NCBI RefSeq assembly: GCF_038561955.2
Contig: NZ_CP138333.2
Span: forward strand, 186,001-250,000
Reading direction: 5' to 3'
DNA from: Salinicoccus sp. Bachu38
GTDB lineage: Bacteria > Bacillota > Bacilli > Staphylococcales > Salinicoccaceae
DNA: 64,000 nt
The notes under the pieces were generated by a model. The model had not been told where the DNA came from, made no database searches, and saw nothing but the letters and a program-made list of their open reading frames with translations. Of this stretch, positions 20,700-30,148 are shown one piece after another (the stretch's first letter is position 1; every line of letters starts with the position of its first letter). Made by a program: the position numbers and the translations under genes.

Positions 20700-21644
20700 A
20701 TGATAGAAATCGAAAAACCTAGAATTGAAACAGTCGAAGTATCGGAAGATTCTAAGTTTGGTAAGTTTGTTGTTGAACCTCTGGAGAGAGGATATGGAAC
20801 AACACTTGGAAACTCCTTGCGTCGCATTCTTTTATCATCATTACCTGGTGCGGCAGTCAAAACGATAGAAATAGAAAATGTACTGCATGAATTTTCTACA
20901 ATTGAAAACGTTGTGGAAGATGTTACAACAATCATCACCAACATCAAAAAGCTTGCACTCAAGATCTATTCCGAGGAAGAAAAAGTTCTGGAAATTGATT
21001 TCAGTGGAGAAGGCAGCGTCACAGCTGGGGACATCACCCATGACAGCGATGTCGAGATTTTGAACCGCGACCTGAAGATTGCAACAGTATCCAATGGTGG
21101 GCAGTTGAAAATCCGCATGATCGCAAATCGCGGTAGAGGTTATACGCTCGCAGAGGGCAATAACAAGAGCGAAATGTCAATCGGTGTGATTCCAGTAGAT
21201 TCAATCTACACACCAATCGAACGTGTCAACTACACAGTTGAAAACACGCGTGTTGGCCAGAAGACGAACTTCGACAAACTGACTCTCGATGTATGGACAG
21301 ACGGTTCGATCTCCCCGCAGGAAGGCATATCCCTTGCTGCCAAAATCATGACGGAACACCTGAATATCTTTGTCGGTCTGACTGATGAAGCTCAGAATGC
21401 AGAAATCATGATCGAGAAGGAAGAGGACCAGAAAGAGAAAGTGCTTGAAATGTCCATCGAAGAACTCGACCTGTCAGTACGTTCATATAACTGTCTGAAA
21501 CGTGCAGGCATCAATTCTGTACAGGAACTGACTGATAAGAGTGAAGCAGATATGATGAAGGTAAGAAATCTGGGACGCAAGTCTCTTGAAGAAGTTAAGT
21601 TTAAACTTGAGGACCTCGGTCTGGGGCTCCGTAAAGAAGACTGA
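20700..21644 (+). CDS. rpoA: RNA polymerase alpha subunit
   Basis: 314 residues. N-terminal dimerisation domain with [28 protein letters not shown], then an acidic linker near residue 240, and the C-terminal DNA-binding domain ([34 protein letters not shown]) that touches UP elements and activators. An 87-base gap after rpsK holds no gene. Confidence 0.98.
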   Translation: MIEIEKPRIETVEVSEDSKFGKFVVEPLERGYGTTLGNSLRRILLSSLPGAAVKTIEIENVLHEFSTIENVVEDVTTIITNIKKLALKIYSEEEKVLEIDFSGEGSVTAGDITHDSDVEILNRDLKIATVSNGGQLKIRMIANRGRGYTLAEGNNKSEMSIGVIPVDSIYTPIERVNYTVENTRVGQKTNFDKLTLDVWTDGSISPQEGISLAAKIMTEHLNIFVGLTDEAQNAEIMIEKEEDQKEKVLEMSIEELDLSVRSYNCLKRAGINSVQELTDKSEADMMKVRNLGRKSLEEVKFKLEDLGLGLRKED

Positions 21645-21662
21645 TAAAGGAGGTAAATTGCA

Positions 21663-22058
21663 ATGGGCTACAGAAAACTAGGACGCACGTCCGACCAAAG
21701 AAAAGCGATGCTCCGTGATTTGGCAACATCCCTTATCGTGAGCGAACGCATTACAACAACTGAACAGAGAGCGAAGGAACTTCGCAGAGTGGTAGACAAA
21801 CTGGTTACACTTGGCAAGCGTGGAGACCTGGCGTCTAAACGTCGTGCAGGTCAGACAGTGCGCAATGTCGAAATCGCAAATGAAGATGGTACTACGCAGT
21901 ACGCACTTCAAAAGCTTTTTGATGATATCGCACCACGTTTCGAAGACCGTCAGGGTGGCTACACTAGCATCAAGAAACTTGGTGAACGTCGTGGTGACGG
22001 TGCTGAACTCGTAATCATCGAATTCGTACAAGGCGCTGCAGCGACTGAAGAAGCGTAA
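21663..22058 (+). CDS. rplQ: 50S ribosomal protein L17
   Basis: 131 residues, [21 protein letters not shown] start, [13 protein letters not shown], long mid insert typical of Gram-positives and an end rich in Ala/Glu. Last gene of the superoperon; a hairpin and an intrinsic terminator follow. Confidence 0.97.
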   Translation: MGYRKLGRTSDQRKAMLRDLATSLIVSERITTTEQRAKELRRVVDKLVTLGKRGDLASKRRAGQTVRNVEIANEDGTTQYALQKLFDDIAPRFEDRQGGYTSIKKLGERRGDGAELVIIEFVQGAAATEEA

Positions 22059-22087
22059 TCCTATAAAAGCAGACTGAGTGTTACGAT

Positions 22088-22109
22088 AATGTGGCCGTAT
22101 GGCCATATT
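22088..22109 (+). other. Hairpin after rplQ
   Basis: AATGTGGCC pairs with GGCCATATT around loop GTAT (one G-U pair), a stable 9-bp hairpin 12 bases before the terminator stem. It may protect the 3' end or be a processing site. Confidence 0.5.
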
Positions 22110-22120
22110 GTCTAGCTCAA

Positions 22121-22187
22121 CGTACCCTGCAGGCAATACAGAATCATCGCGCGACTCCCATGTGCAGGGTACGCGCTTTTTTATTAC
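22121..22187 (+). terminator. Terminator of the ribosomal superoperon
   Basis: CGTACCCTGCA (22121-22131) and TGCAGGGTACG (22163-22173) form an 11-bp stem with a 31-base loop, followed by CGCTTTTTTATT. Read-through into ecfA1 is possible because no new promoter is obvious. Confidence 0.7.
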
Positions 22188-22207
22188 ATAAAAATGGTGG
22201 TGGAGAT

Positions 22208-22996
22208 ATGATTGGACTTGAAGATATAACCTACAGCTATCGGACAGGTGAATATAAAGCCCTGGATCATATCTCCCTGACCTTTCATCGTGGGGAATGG
22301 GTCTCCATCATCGGGCATAATGGCTCGGGCAAAAGTACGCTCGTCAAAATTCTGATGGGCATATTGAATGATTACGAAGGTTCAGTCACAGTCGATGGCG
22401 AAGTGCTGGATGAAGAAAATCGTATTGAAATGAGGAAGAAGTTTGCAATCGTCTTCCAGAATCCGGACAACCAGTTTGTCGGTGCAACGGTGGAAGATGA
22501 TGTGGCATTCGGTCTCGAGAACAATGGGGTCCCGAGGGACGAAATGGTGAGACGGACCGAAGAGGCACTTAAGGCGGTCAACATGCTTGAATTCCGTAAT
22601 CATGAGCCTTCCAGGCTGTCAGGGGGACAAAAGCAGCGTGTAGCCATCGCGAGCGCGCTGGCAATGGCGCCTGATGTACTCATCCTTGACGAAGCGACCT
22701 CGATGATTGATCCGGAAGGCAGGCGGGAAGTACTCGACATACTGAGAACCATCCACCGTCAGGGAACAGCGACACTTGTCTTCATCACACATGATCTGTC
22801 CGAGATTGAAGACAGTGACCACGCAGTCATCATGAAGGACGGCCGTGTCATCAGTGAAGGTACGGTGGAGGAAATATATCAGGATACAGATGCATTGCTG
22901 GCCAGCCGCCTGGTGCTGCCTTTCCATATGAAGATATCCAAACGGCTGCTTGATGGTTCTTTCATGTCATATGACGAGTTGGTGGAACGCCTATGA
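22208..22996 (+). CDS. ecfA1: ECF transporter ATPase A1
   Basis: 262 residues. One of two ATPases powering energy-coupling-factor vitamin and metal importers shared by several S components. Seen: Walker A GHNGSGKST, Q-loop FQNPDNQF, signature LSGGQKQR, Walker B VLILDEATSMIDP (Asp-Glu), switch His in FITHD. In-frame opening at 22091 overlaps the terminator region; GGTGGAG before the ATG at 22208 sets the start. Next gene overlaps by 4 bases. Confidence 0.95.
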   Translation: MIGLEDITYSYRTGEYKALDHISLTFHRGEWVSIIGHNGSGKSTLVKILMGILNDYEGSVTVDGEVLDEENRIEMRKKFAIVFQNPDNQFVGATVEDDVAFGLENNGVPRDEMVRRTEEALKAVNMLEFRNHEPSRLSGGQKQRVAIASALAMAPDVLILDEATSMIDPEGRREVLDILRTIHRQGTATLVFITHDLSEIEDSDHAVIMKDGRVISEGTVEEIYQDTDALLASRLVLPFHMKISKRLLDGSFMSYDELVERL

Positions 22997-23853
22997 GGAT
23001 CACCTTCAGAAACCTGACGAGCATCTATCATCAGAATACGCCTTTTGAACATCTTGCACTGAATGATATCAACACAACCTTCGAAGAGGGCGTATACTAT
23101 GGCATCATCGGCCACACAGGCAGTGGCAAATCGACGATGATCCAGACGCTGAATGGGCTTCTGCTGCCGAGCAGGGGAGAAGTGCATGCCGGTGACATCC
23201 TGCTGAAGAAGAAGTCGAAGCAGAAGGATATCCATCAGGTAAAAAAGCACGTGGGCATGGTATTCCAGTTCCCGGAGCACCAGCTGTTCGAGGAAACTGT
23301 ACTCAAGGATGTCATGTTCGGCCCGAAGAACATGGGAATGGATGAAGTTGTGGCCCAGGAAAAATCAGAATACTATCTGAACCTGTTGAGCATTGATGAA
23401 TCCCTCTTCCAGTCTTCCCCTTTCGATCTGTCAGGCGGCCAGATGCGCAAGGTTGCCATCGCGGGCATACTCGCCATGGAGCCGGAAGTGCTCATCCTGG
23501 ATGAACCGACAGCAGGCCTGGATCCGAAAAGTCATATTGAGACGATGGAGCTTTTCCAGAGAATCCATCAGGAGATGGGCATCACCGTCATCCTTGTCAC
23601 ACACGATATGAACGACGTCTTTGAATATACCGACTATGTAAAGATTCTGAGCGGGGGCCGGCTGGTGAGGGAAGGCAGGACCATCGACCTGCTTACAGAC
23701 GAAAAAATGCTTGGACGGTTTGCGCTCGAAGCACCGGATATTGTAAAACTGGCCCATGACCTGGAGGACAAAGGAATCGTGCTCGACGAAATACCGAGGA
23801 ATGTGGGACATTTCACCGAACTCTATGAGAAGTGGAGGGCGGGCAATGCTTAG
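22993..23853 (+). CDS. ecfA2: ECF transporter ATPase A2
   Basis: 286 residues, the partner ATPase of EcfA1. Walker A GHTGSGKST, Q-loop FQFPEHQLFEETV (typical of A2), signature LSGGQMRKVAIAGILAMEP, Walker B VLILDEPTAGLDP, switch VTHDM. The C-terminal ~70 residues contribute to dimer formation. Start overlaps ecfA1 (ATGA) and its end overlaps ecfT by 8 bases, so the three are translationally coupled. Confidence 0.96.
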   Translation: MRITFRNLTSIYHQNTPFEHLALNDINTTFEEGVYYGIIGHTGSGKSTMIQTLNGLLLPSRGEVHAGDILLKKKSKQKDIHQVKKHVGMVFQFPEHQLFEETVLKDVMFGPKNMGMDEVVAQEKSEYYLNLLSIDESLFQSSPFDLSGGQMRKVAIAGILAMEPEVLILDEPTAGLDPKSHIETMELFQRIHQEMGITVILVTHDMNDVFEYTDYVKILSGGRLVREGRTIDLLTDEKMLGRFALEAPDIVKLAHDLEDKGIVLDEIPRNVGHFTELYEKWRAGNA

Positions 23854-24643
23854 TAAAATGCTGCTTGGCAGATATATCCCGGGATCCAGTCTGGTCCATC
23901 AGCTTGACCCACGTGCAAAGATACTGGCAGTCGTCCTGTTCATGGCCATTGTATTCTTTGCCAACCACTGGACCGGCTATATGCTGCTGATCGTCTTCAT
24001 CACCGTATTGACAAAAACTGCAGGCTTGTCCATCCGTTTCCTCTTCAATGGACTGAAACTGATACTCATACTGCTGCTGTTCACTTTCTTCATGCATCTC
24101 TTCTTTACGAAGGGTGGCACAGTGCTCGTCGACGGCGGCTTCTTCACAATAGAATCCGAAGGGGTCGTGCGGGGTGTCTATATTACCATCCGTCTCGCAA
24201 TGCTAGTATTGATCACGACGATACTTACCTTGACGACGAGCCCCCTCCAGCTGACAGACGCCATCGAACGCATCGCGAAGCCGCTGAAGGTCTTCAGGGT
24301 GCCCGTGCATGAAATCGCTCTGATGATGTCCATCAGCCTCCGCTTCATTCCGACGCTGATGGATGAAACGGAGAAGATCATCAAGGCACAGAGTGCCAGA
24401 GGATCGACATTCATGACCGGAAGCCTGATGTCCAGACTCCAGGCGCTGACTCCAATCTTCATTCCGCTTTTCATTTCATCCTTCAAACGGGCGGAAGAGA
24501 TGGCCATCGCCATGGAAGTCAGAGGCTACCAGGGCGAAGAGGGGCGGACCCACTACCGTGTGCTCAACTGGCAGTGGAAGGACACTTCCGCCCTGATCCT
24601 GATGATCATATTCGGCATCATCCTGTGGATGATCAGACAGTAA
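23846..24643 (+). CDS. ecfT: ECF transporter transmembrane subunit T
   Basis: 265 residues with about five to six membrane helices. Begins with the family motif SSLVHQLDPRAKI and has the two coupling helices with the Ala-Arg-Gly signatures (KAQSARGSTF and AMEVRGYQ-like) that sit on the ATPases. The ATG at 23846 lies within the end of ecfA2 and is preceded by GGAGGGCGG. Confidence 0.95.
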   Translation: MLSKMLLGRYIPGSSLVHQLDPRAKILAVVLFMAIVFFANHWTGYMLLIVFITVLTKTAGLSIRFLFNGLKLILILLLFTFFMHLFFTKGGTVLVDGGFFTIESEGVVRGVYITIRLAMLVLITTILTLTTSPLQLTDAIERIAKPLKVFRVPVHEIALMMSISLRFIPTLMDETEKIIKAQSARGSTFMTGSLMSRLQALTPIFIPLFISSFKRAEEMAIAMEVRGYQGEEGRTHYRVLNWQWKDTSALILMIIFGIILWMIRQ

Positions 24644-24654
24644 GGAGTAGAGAA

Positions 24655-25434
24655 ATGCGTTATCTAGTAAAAACAAGCTATAATGGTGCCGGCTTCAATG
24701 GCTTCCAATATCAGATGGAGGGACGCACGGTGCAGGGGGAAATAGAGAAGATACTTCAGAGGATGCATAAGACGTCCGTCAGAATCCATCCCGCCGGACG
24801 TACCGACAGCGGCGTCCATGCACGGGAACAGTACTTCCACTTCGACTCCGGCCTGAACATCCCCGAATCCAGATGGCAGCATGCATTGAACAGTGCAATG
24901 CCGGACGATATAGCAATCCATGAAGTCAGACAGATCAGTCCGGACTATCATATACGCCACCATTCTCAAGGCAAGGCCTATCGATACCGCATCTACCAGG
25001 GGGACATGCGTGACCCCTTCGAAAAGGGATTGAAGGTCTACTATCCATATGAACTTGATGAGGGGAGGATGCGGGAGGCGATGCAGCATTTCATCGGCAC
25101 CCATGATTTTACAAGCTTCTCCAGTGCCAAGTCGCCGATTGAAAACAAGGTCCGCCACATCTACCGTTTCGATCTGATAAAGACGGAGAATGGCTATGAC
25201 TTCCTCATCATCGGCTCCGGTTTTCTCTACAATATGGTCAGAATCCTTGTCGCATACGTGCTCGAGGTCGGCCAGGGACGGTGGAAGGCTTCACGGACCC
25301 CCCATATCATAGAGGCGAAGGACAGGACGCTCGTGCCCAAGACGGCACCGCCGGAAGGACTCTACCTGGAACGTGTGTTTCTTGATGAGGCATCACGGAA
25401 TCAGGCATTGGAAAAATATAAAATAACCCCTTAA
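24655..25434 (+). CDS. truA: tRNA pseudouridine(38-40) synthase TruA
   Basis: 259 residues. Isomerises uridines 38-40 of tRNA anticodon arms. Seen: YNGAGFNGFQ near the N-terminus, catalytic Asp in PAGRTDSGVHAREQ, DFTSFSS and the C-terminal LVAYVLEVGQG. Start at 24655 behind AAGGAG; only 11 bases after ecfT, so it is in the same unit, the standard Bacillales order. Confidence 0.96.
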   Translation: MRYLVKTSYNGAGFNGFQYQMEGRTVQGEIEKILQRMHKTSVRIHPAGRTDSGVHAREQYFHFDSGLNIPESRWQHALNSAMPDDIAIHEVRQISPDYHIRHHSQGKAYRYRIYQGDMRDPFEKGLKVYYPYELDEGRMREAMQHFIGTHDFTSFSSAKSPIENKVRHIYRFDLIKTENGYDFLIIGSGFLYNMVRILVAYVLEVGQGRWKASRTPHIIEAKDRTLVPKTAPPEGLYLERVFLDEASRNQALEKYKITP

Positions 25435-25438
25435 GACA

Positions 25439-25467
25439 TTGACAAAATACCCTTTTGGGGTTATCAT
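25439..25467 (+). promoter_or_regulatory. Sigma-A promoter for rplM-rpsI
   Basis: TTGACA, 17-base spacer, TATCAT (25462-25467). A second possible -10, TATAAT at 25477-25482, lacks a good -35. Confidence 0.7.
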
Positions 25468-25473
25468 AGACAA

Positions 25474-25600
25474 CGGTATAATTTTATATCACCCCACGAT
25501 AAGCCCCGGAAACTTATTGTGCACAACGATATAAAGCAAACGAAGCTTTTTTATTTTAGAGAGCATGAATGAGAGCACCACTCATATATTTAGGAGGACT
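25474..25600 (+). ncRNA. L13 leader RNA, cis-regulator of rplM
   Basis: About 130 bases before rplM with the hairpin CACGATAAG (25495-25503) / CTTATTGTG (25513-25521) enclosing CCCCGGAAA. Position and hairpin fit the Firmicutes L13 leader family, which is thought to bind L13 and repress its own mRNA. Confidence 0.6.
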
Positions 25601-25604
25601 GGAA

Positions 25605-26042
25605 ATGCGTCAAACATTTATGGCCAACGAAGCCAATATTGAACGTAAATGGTATGTTGTCGACGCAGAAGGACAGACACTTGGTCGTCTTTCTTCTGAA
25701 GTTGCATCCATACTGCGCGGCAAGAACAAACCGACATACACACCACATGTTGATACAGGTGATAATGTAATCATCATCAACGCTGAAAAGATCGAAATGA
25801 CTGGTAACAAAGAACAGGACAAAATGTACTACAGACACACTGGCCACCCAGGTGGAATCAAATCCATCTCAGCCGGTGAACTGAAAAGGAAGAACCCTGT
25901 CCGTCTGTTGGAAAACTCCATCAAAGGCATGCTTCCAAAGAACAGACTCGGTCGCGCACAAGGCAAGAAACTTCATGTATATGCTGGAAGCGAGCATAAG
26001 CATGAAGCACAAAAACCAGAAAACTACGAACTTCGCGGTTAA
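25605..26042 (+). CDS. rplM: 50S ribosomal protein L13
   Basis: 145 residues. [31 protein letters not shown]-type start (ANIERKWYV is diagnostic) and [13 protein letters not shown]-like segment ([13 protein letters not shown]). An upstream in-frame opening at 25569 is rejected because AGGAGG lies 7 bases before the ATG at 25605. Confidence 0.97.
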   Translation: MRQTFMANEANIERKWYVVDAEGQTLGRLSSEVASILRGKNKPTYTPHVDTGDNVIIINAEKIEMTGNKEQDKMYYRHTGHPGGIKSISAGELKRKNPVRLLENSIKGMLPKNRLGRAQGKKLHVYAGSEHKHEAQKPENYELRG

Positions 26043-26060
26043 GGATAGGAGGTTAATTCA

Positions 26061-26453
26061 TTGGCTAAAGTAGAATATACAGGAACAGGTCGTCGTAAAA
26101 ATGCAGTAGCGCGTGTACGTCTCGTACCAGGTGAAGGCAATGTTACAGTCAACGGACGTGACATGAGGGAATACCTTCCATTCGAAAGTCTCATTCTTGA
26201 CTTGAATCAGCCATTCGCAGTTACAGAAACACAAGGTAACTACGATGTACTGGTAAACGTCAGAGGTGGCGGCTTCACAGGACAGGCTCAGGCAATCCGT
26301 CATGGTATCGCAAGAGCACTTCTGGAAGCAGATCCGGAAAACCGTGGCGTGCTTAAGAGAGCTGGACTCCTTACACGTGACCCACGTATGAAAGAACGTA
26401 AGAAATACGGACTCAAGAAAGCCCGTCGTTCTCCACAGTTCTCAAAACGTTAA
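26061..26453 (+). CDS. rpsI: 30S ribosomal protein S9
   Basis: 130 residues from a TTG start. [18 protein letters not shown] and the tail [16 protein letters not shown], whose last residues reach the P-site tRNA. Confidence 0.98.
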   Translation: MAKVEYTGTGRRKNAVARVRLVPGEGNVTVNGRDMREYLPFESLILDLNQPFAVTETQGNYDVLVNVRGGGFTGQAQAIRHGIARALLEADPENRGVLKRAGLLTRDPRMKERKKYGLKKARRSPQFSKR

Positions 26454-26470
26454 TATATTTATATATTGGA

Positions 26471-26503
26471 AAGCACTCCCAATCTTTTGGGAGTGCTTTT
26501 TTT
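26471..26503 (+). terminator. Terminator of rplM-rpsI
   Basis: 12-bp perfect stem AAGCACTCCCAA / TTGGGAGTGCTT, loop TCTT, run of seven T. Confidence 0.95.
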
Positions 26504-26729
26504 GTAAGTTGATACAGGTTTGAAACATCTGTATCTTACTGGTTCTTTTTCCCTGGCCTTAATTTCAGATGATTATTCTATGGTTCGGATGTTGTTACGG
26601 GCAGATAGTTTCCACTGGCTTTATGCTTTCTCAGTAAGGGTATAAAAGTAAAAAGATGTAATTCGTATGAAAGCCATTATACCAAGAATACGTGTTCCCT
26701 CATCATCCTGGACTAAAAGGGGTATAAAT
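26504..26729. other. AT-rich intergenic segment
   Basis: No gene seen. It holds an imperfect hairpin (GATACAG ... CTGTATC, about 26512-26535). Visibly poorer in G and C than the flanking genes. GGGTAT at 26639-26644 has GCTTTA about 14 bases ahead, a weak sigma-B-like resemblance only. Confidence 0.5.
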
Positions 26730-27179
26730 ATGAAGAATATTTTTAATCAGTCTCATGCCAAGGAAGTTTTAGAGCGGATTGATCATTTAAGTCCAAATTC
26801 AAAGCCACAATGGGGTGAAATGGATGTTGCGAAAATGCTGGCACATTGTTCAGCCTTTCAGGATATTGCAATGGGAAATGCTTCACCACAGAGAAGTTGG
26901 TCAGGAATACTAATTGGAAGGTTTGTCAAACCCATTTTTTATAATGACAAACCATTAGCCAAAAACATGTCAACAATCCCTACCATTAAAATTGTAGACG
27001 AAAAAGAATTTGAAGCAGAAAAGGAAAAATTGAAACAACAAATCATAGCCCTTCAAAATAATGGTGCTCAAAAGTGTATGGAGCGACCACATCCTTTTTT
27101 TGGGAAGCTCACACCTGAGCAATGGGGAAAAGGAATTTATAAGCACCTTGATCATCATTTGAAACAATTTGGCGTTTAG
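26730..27179 (+). CDS. DUF1569 (DinB-like fold) protein
   Basis: 149 residues. KPQWGEMDVAKMLAHCSAF near residue 30 and the C-terminal PHPFFGKLTPEQWGKGIYKHLDHHLKQFG are characteristic of DUF1569, whose conserved His (HC and HLDHHL) suggest the four-helix metal-binding DinB fold. Function unknown. The ATG at 26730 (AAAGGGG upstream) is taken over the in-frame start at 26667. Codon use is markedly AT-rich compared with neighbours, suggesting recent acquisition. Confidence 0.8.
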   Translation: MKNIFNQSHAKEVLERIDHLSPNSKPQWGEMDVAKMLAHCSAFQDIAMGNASPQRSWSGILIGRFVKPIFYNDKPLAKNMSTIPTIKIVDEKEFEAEKEKLKQQIIALQNNGAQKCMERPHPFFGKLTPEQWGKGIYKHLDHHLKQFGV

Positions 27180-27465
27180 TAGAACCAAAGTGAAGGAAGT
27201 TCAGAAATGATACAAGTATTAAGTAGAAAAACCGTATTTTATTGTCCTTTCCTACTCTAGAGGTTAGGCACTATCAGAGGCTATTAGTATATTTCTTGAA
27301 AGTTAGTAGATATTTATTATTACAAACTCCCATTTTGATGGGGGGTTCATTTATGAGTGTATACCGATATGATGGCGTCATTTATCCCAAAAGAGCCAAT
27401 AAGATAACATAGAGGGTATATCGAAATAGAGCATTTCTAATATAAAATATGCTGGAAGGATATGA
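27180..27465. other. AT-rich intergenic segment with a possible 19-codon ORF
   Basis: No recognisable gene. An imperfect hairpin CTCCCAT/ATGGGGGG lies at about 27328-27346. A short ORF from ATG 27353 to TAG 27412 (MSVYRYDGVIYPKRANKIT) has GGGGGG about 7 bases upstream, but there is no other support for translation. Confidence 0.35.
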
Positions 27466-27912
27466 ATGCCTTTCGACTATAATCTGGACTTTGACAACAT
27501 CGATTCCCGTGAACAAACTGAGTTCTACAGGGTGGGGAGAGGCGAACAGGGTGTGCTGATGGTGGAACCCTACAAAAGCGAAATACTCCCGCACTGGCGC
27601 TTCAAGACACCTGAGATTGCCCGGGAATCTTCGGATAAAATATATCAGATGTATCTGGACTATAAGAAAAAGGACGATTTTGTGGGGATGGACATGGCGA
27701 GGACATTCCTCCAGATGGGATATACACGATCGCGCCGATATGCCAATTATAAAGGTGGAAGAAAGTACGACAAGAATGGTGAAGTGAATGAACGGGATAT
27801 TGATGAGGAAAAAGCGGAGTCGGCTGCGATCTTTGAAGAAAAATGGAAGACGGTTCGGGAGGACGAAGATTACCTCAAGCTGAAGAAGGCGCATCAGAAG
27901 AAGTACGGATGA
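27466..27912 (+). CDS. DUF4385 family protein
   Basis: 148 residues, soluble and charged. Segments DYNLDFDNID, GRGEQGVLMVEPYKSEILPHWRF and FVGMDMARTFLQMGYTR(S)RRYAN are conserved in DUF4385. No enzymatic motif is apparent and no function is known to me. GGAAGG precedes the ATG. Stands alone between the AT-rich patch and yqxD. Confidence 0.78.
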   Translation: MPFDYNLDFDNIDSREQTEFYRVGRGEQGVLMVEPYKSEILPHWRFKTPEIARESSDKIYQMYLDYKKKDDFVGMDMARTFLQMGYTRSRRYANYKGGRKYDKNGEVNERDIDEEKAESAAIFEEKWKTVREDEDYLKLKKAHQKKYG

Positions 27913-27972
27913 GATGATGTTCTTTTCTCTGTTACTTTTATCTGCACGGCGTCATGAAGGAAAGGTGATTTG

Positions 27973-28428
27973 ATGAAAGTGATTGTTGATGCGGATGCTT
28001 GTCCGGTGAAGGATACCATCATGAAGGAAACGCGGAACAGGCAGGTGCCGGTTGTACTGGTATCGAGCCTGTCGCACTATTCAACACAGGACCTGCCTGA
28101 TCATGTTCGGGCTGTGTATGTAGAAGCAGGTCCGGATGCTGCGGACTTTAAGGTGGTACAGCTCGCAGCAAAGGATGATATCGTGGTGACCCAGGACTAT
28201 GGCCTTGCTTCCCTGCTTCTGCCGAAAGGGTGCACGGTACTGCATCATAAGGGATTTGAATATGATGACAGGAATATCGACCATCTGCTTGAGACACGCT
28301 ATATGGGAAGCATGATCCGCAAAGGCGGCGGCAGGACGAAAGGTCCGAAGCCCTTCTCCAGAGAGGACAAGGCGGCATTTCTCAAGATATTCCGGCAAAA
28401 GCTCGGGAGTACAGGGGAAAAAGGGTGA
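27973..28428 (+). CDS. yqxD: YaiI/YqxD-family (UPF0178) protein
   Basis: 151 residues. MKVIVDADACPVKDTI at the N-terminus, DIVVTQDYGLASLLL and the C-terminal RKGGRTKGPKPFSREDK-type signature define UPF0178. The acidic residues (DADAC, TQDYGLA) resemble a PIN-like nuclease fold, so RNA cleavage is possible but unproven. ATG 27973 preferred over the TTG just before it. Confidence 0.88.
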   Translation: MKVIVDADACPVKDTIMKETRNRQVPVVLVSSLSHYSTQDLPDHVRAVYVEAGPDAADFKVVQLAAKDDIVVTQDYGLASLLLPKGCTVLHHKGFEYDDRNIDHLLETRYMGSMIRKGGGRTKGPKPFSREDKAAFLKIFRQKLGSTGEKG

Positions 28429-28547
28429 GAAGGGTTTATCCTATTGAGATGAGAGCATAGCCATTGGACCTTGAGCTTTTAATAAAACGGAAAGTTGGAA
28501 GTATAGTATATTGAAACGGAAGACACGACGAGGAGAGGAGAATTTTA

Positions 28548-29057
28548 ATGGATGTTAAATTTCCAATCGGCGAACTGGATGTTCCAGAAAAGCCGAATCT
28601 CAACAATGTACAGGAATGGGCGGATCAGATTGAATCCTATACTGAGCGGCTGAGGGAAACAGTAGATGGATTGAGTGAAGAGGATCTTACAAGAACTTAT
28701 CGTGAGGGCAGCTGGACAGTAAGGCAGCTTGTCCACCATATTGCGGACTCCCAGCTGAACATGTACCAGCGCCTGAAGCTGGCCTTGACGGCCGATGCGC
28801 CTAAGGTACCGGGCTTTGTCCAGGACGAATGGGCGATACAGCCGGACACTGAGCTTCCGGTGGAAGCGTCCATCAGAATGCTCGAAGGGATGAACGCACG
28901 TATCACAGAAGTGGCACGCAACCTGACGGACGCACAATTGGATCGATATTTCATCCATGAGACGAACGGTAAGATTACTGTAGCGACAAAAGTAGCGAAG
29001 CTGGCGTGGCATGAAGAACACCACCTGGAACATATAAAAATCGCATTATCGAAATGA
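28548..29057 (+). CDS. DinB-fold thiol transferase (YfiT/BstA-like)
   Basis: 169 residues. The sequence EGSWTVRQLVHHIADSQLN, then LAWHEEHHLEHI near the C-terminus, supplies the three His of the metal site found in YfiT/BstA. Such enzymes conjugate bacillithiol to electrophiles; bacillithiol is the main thiol in staphylococci and bacilli, so a detoxification role is plausible. GGAGAGGAG precedes the ATG. Confidence 0.82.
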   Translation: MDVKFPIGELDVPEKPNLNNVQEWADQIESYTERLRETVDGLSEEDLTRTYREGSWTVRQLVHHIADSQLNMYQRLKLALTADAPKVPGFVQDEWAIQPDTELPVEASIRMLEGMNARITEVARNLTDAQLDRYFIHETNGKITVATKVAKLAWHEEHHLEHIKIALSK

Positions 29058-29174
29058 TGGGTTCGGATAGCCTGCTTGCCTCCAGATAGCCAAAGTGTGC
29101 ATAAAGATGCCTGAAGCCGGGAATGAATAACTGATTGGCAAACAGCTTCATACTACGGAATGGAGGTTATCAAG

Positions 29175-30053
29175 ATGAACATCGATTTCAAGCATATCGA
29201 GACTAATGGAGTGGAACTCCATGTTGCGGTATCCGGCCCCGAGGAGGGTGACCTGGTGATCCTTCTCCATGGTTTTCCCGAGTTCTGGTTCAGCTGGAGA
29301 AGGCAGATCCGTGAGTTGGCCGAAGCGGGATACAGGGTCGTCGCCCCCGATCAGCGTGGATATAATAAAAGTGACAAGCCTGATGGTGTGCGGGCTTACG
29401 ACATCGACACGCTCAGAGATGATATCATCGGGCTCATCCGGCACTTCGGACACAAGGATGCGGCCATCATCGGCCATGACTGGGGTGGCGCGGTAGGATG
29501 GCATCTGGCAGGTACACGTCCGGAACTGGTCCGGGGCTTTGTGGCAATCAACATGCCGCACCTGGCAGTATTCCCCAAAGTCATGCTGACGACGCCCCTG
29601 CAGTGGCTGAGAAGCTCATACATGCTGTTCTTCCAGGCGCCGAAAGTGCCGGAGAAAATCATGAGCAGCAACGACTATCGATATATGGAACAGGCTCTGA
29701 AGACGACCAGCAAAAAAGGGACGTTCACCGAGGATGAACTTGGTGCATATAAGATCTCCTGGGCCAGACCCAAGGCTTTGACGAGCATGCTGAACTGGTA
29801 CCGTGCCATGCCCTTCAGCATGAGGCGTATTGGAAAGAGCGGCAATATCGAAGTGCCTGCAAAAATCATATGGGGAGAAGGTGACCAGTTCCTGTCCAGT
29901 AAGCTGGCTGAGGAGAGCCTGAAGTTCATAGACAGCGATTCGGTGATCTGGGTCAGTGAAGCGACGCATTGGGTCCATCAGGAACAGCCGGATTTTGTCA
30001 ACGAGCAGCTCATACATTTCCTGGATAAAACGGCTTCCCGGATCATTCGGTAA
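29175..30053 (+). CDS. Alpha/beta hydrolase, epoxide-hydrolase-like
   Basis: 292 residues. Oxyanion motif HGFPEFWFSWRRQI, nucleophile elbow GHDWGGAVGWHLA with Asp as nucleophile, and the C-terminal acid/His in GEGDQFL and THWVHQEQP. Asp at the elbow points to epoxide hydrolase or haloalkane dehalogenase rather than esterase; HGFPE favours epoxide hydrolase. The in-frame ATG at 29160 contains the GGAGG site, so 29175 is the start. It follows a putative thiol-transferase gene, so both may handle electrophiles. Confidence 0.82.
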   Translation: MNIDFKHIETNGVELHVAVSGPEEGDLVILLHGFPEFWFSWRRQIRELAEAGYRVVAPDQRGYNKSDKPDGVRAYDIDTLRDDIIGLIRHFGHKDAAIIGHDWGGAVGWHLAGTRPELVRGFVAINMPHLAVFPKVMLTTPLQWLRSSYMLFFQAPKVPEKIMSSNDYRYMEQALKTTSKKGTFTEDELGAYKISWARPKALTSMLNWYRAMPFSMRRIGKSGNIEVPAKIIWGEGDQFLSSKLAEESLKFIDSDSVIWVSEATHWVHQEQPDFVNEQLIHFLDKTASRIIR

Positions 30054-30148
30054 ACCGGCGGAATAGCGGTCATCAGGTGCTATTCCCATATAGCGGATTC
30101 ATTGATATGATGGAGGCAATAGACTAATGGATTCGGCAGGTGGGATCA

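Noticed and set aside
26618-26643. GCTTTA-N14-GGGTAT before the DUF1569 gene
   Set aside because: The -35 lacks the GTTT core, so it was not called a promoter.
27353-27412. 19-codon ORF in the AT-rich gap
   Set aside because: Good purine tract upstream but nothing else; too short to support without expression data.
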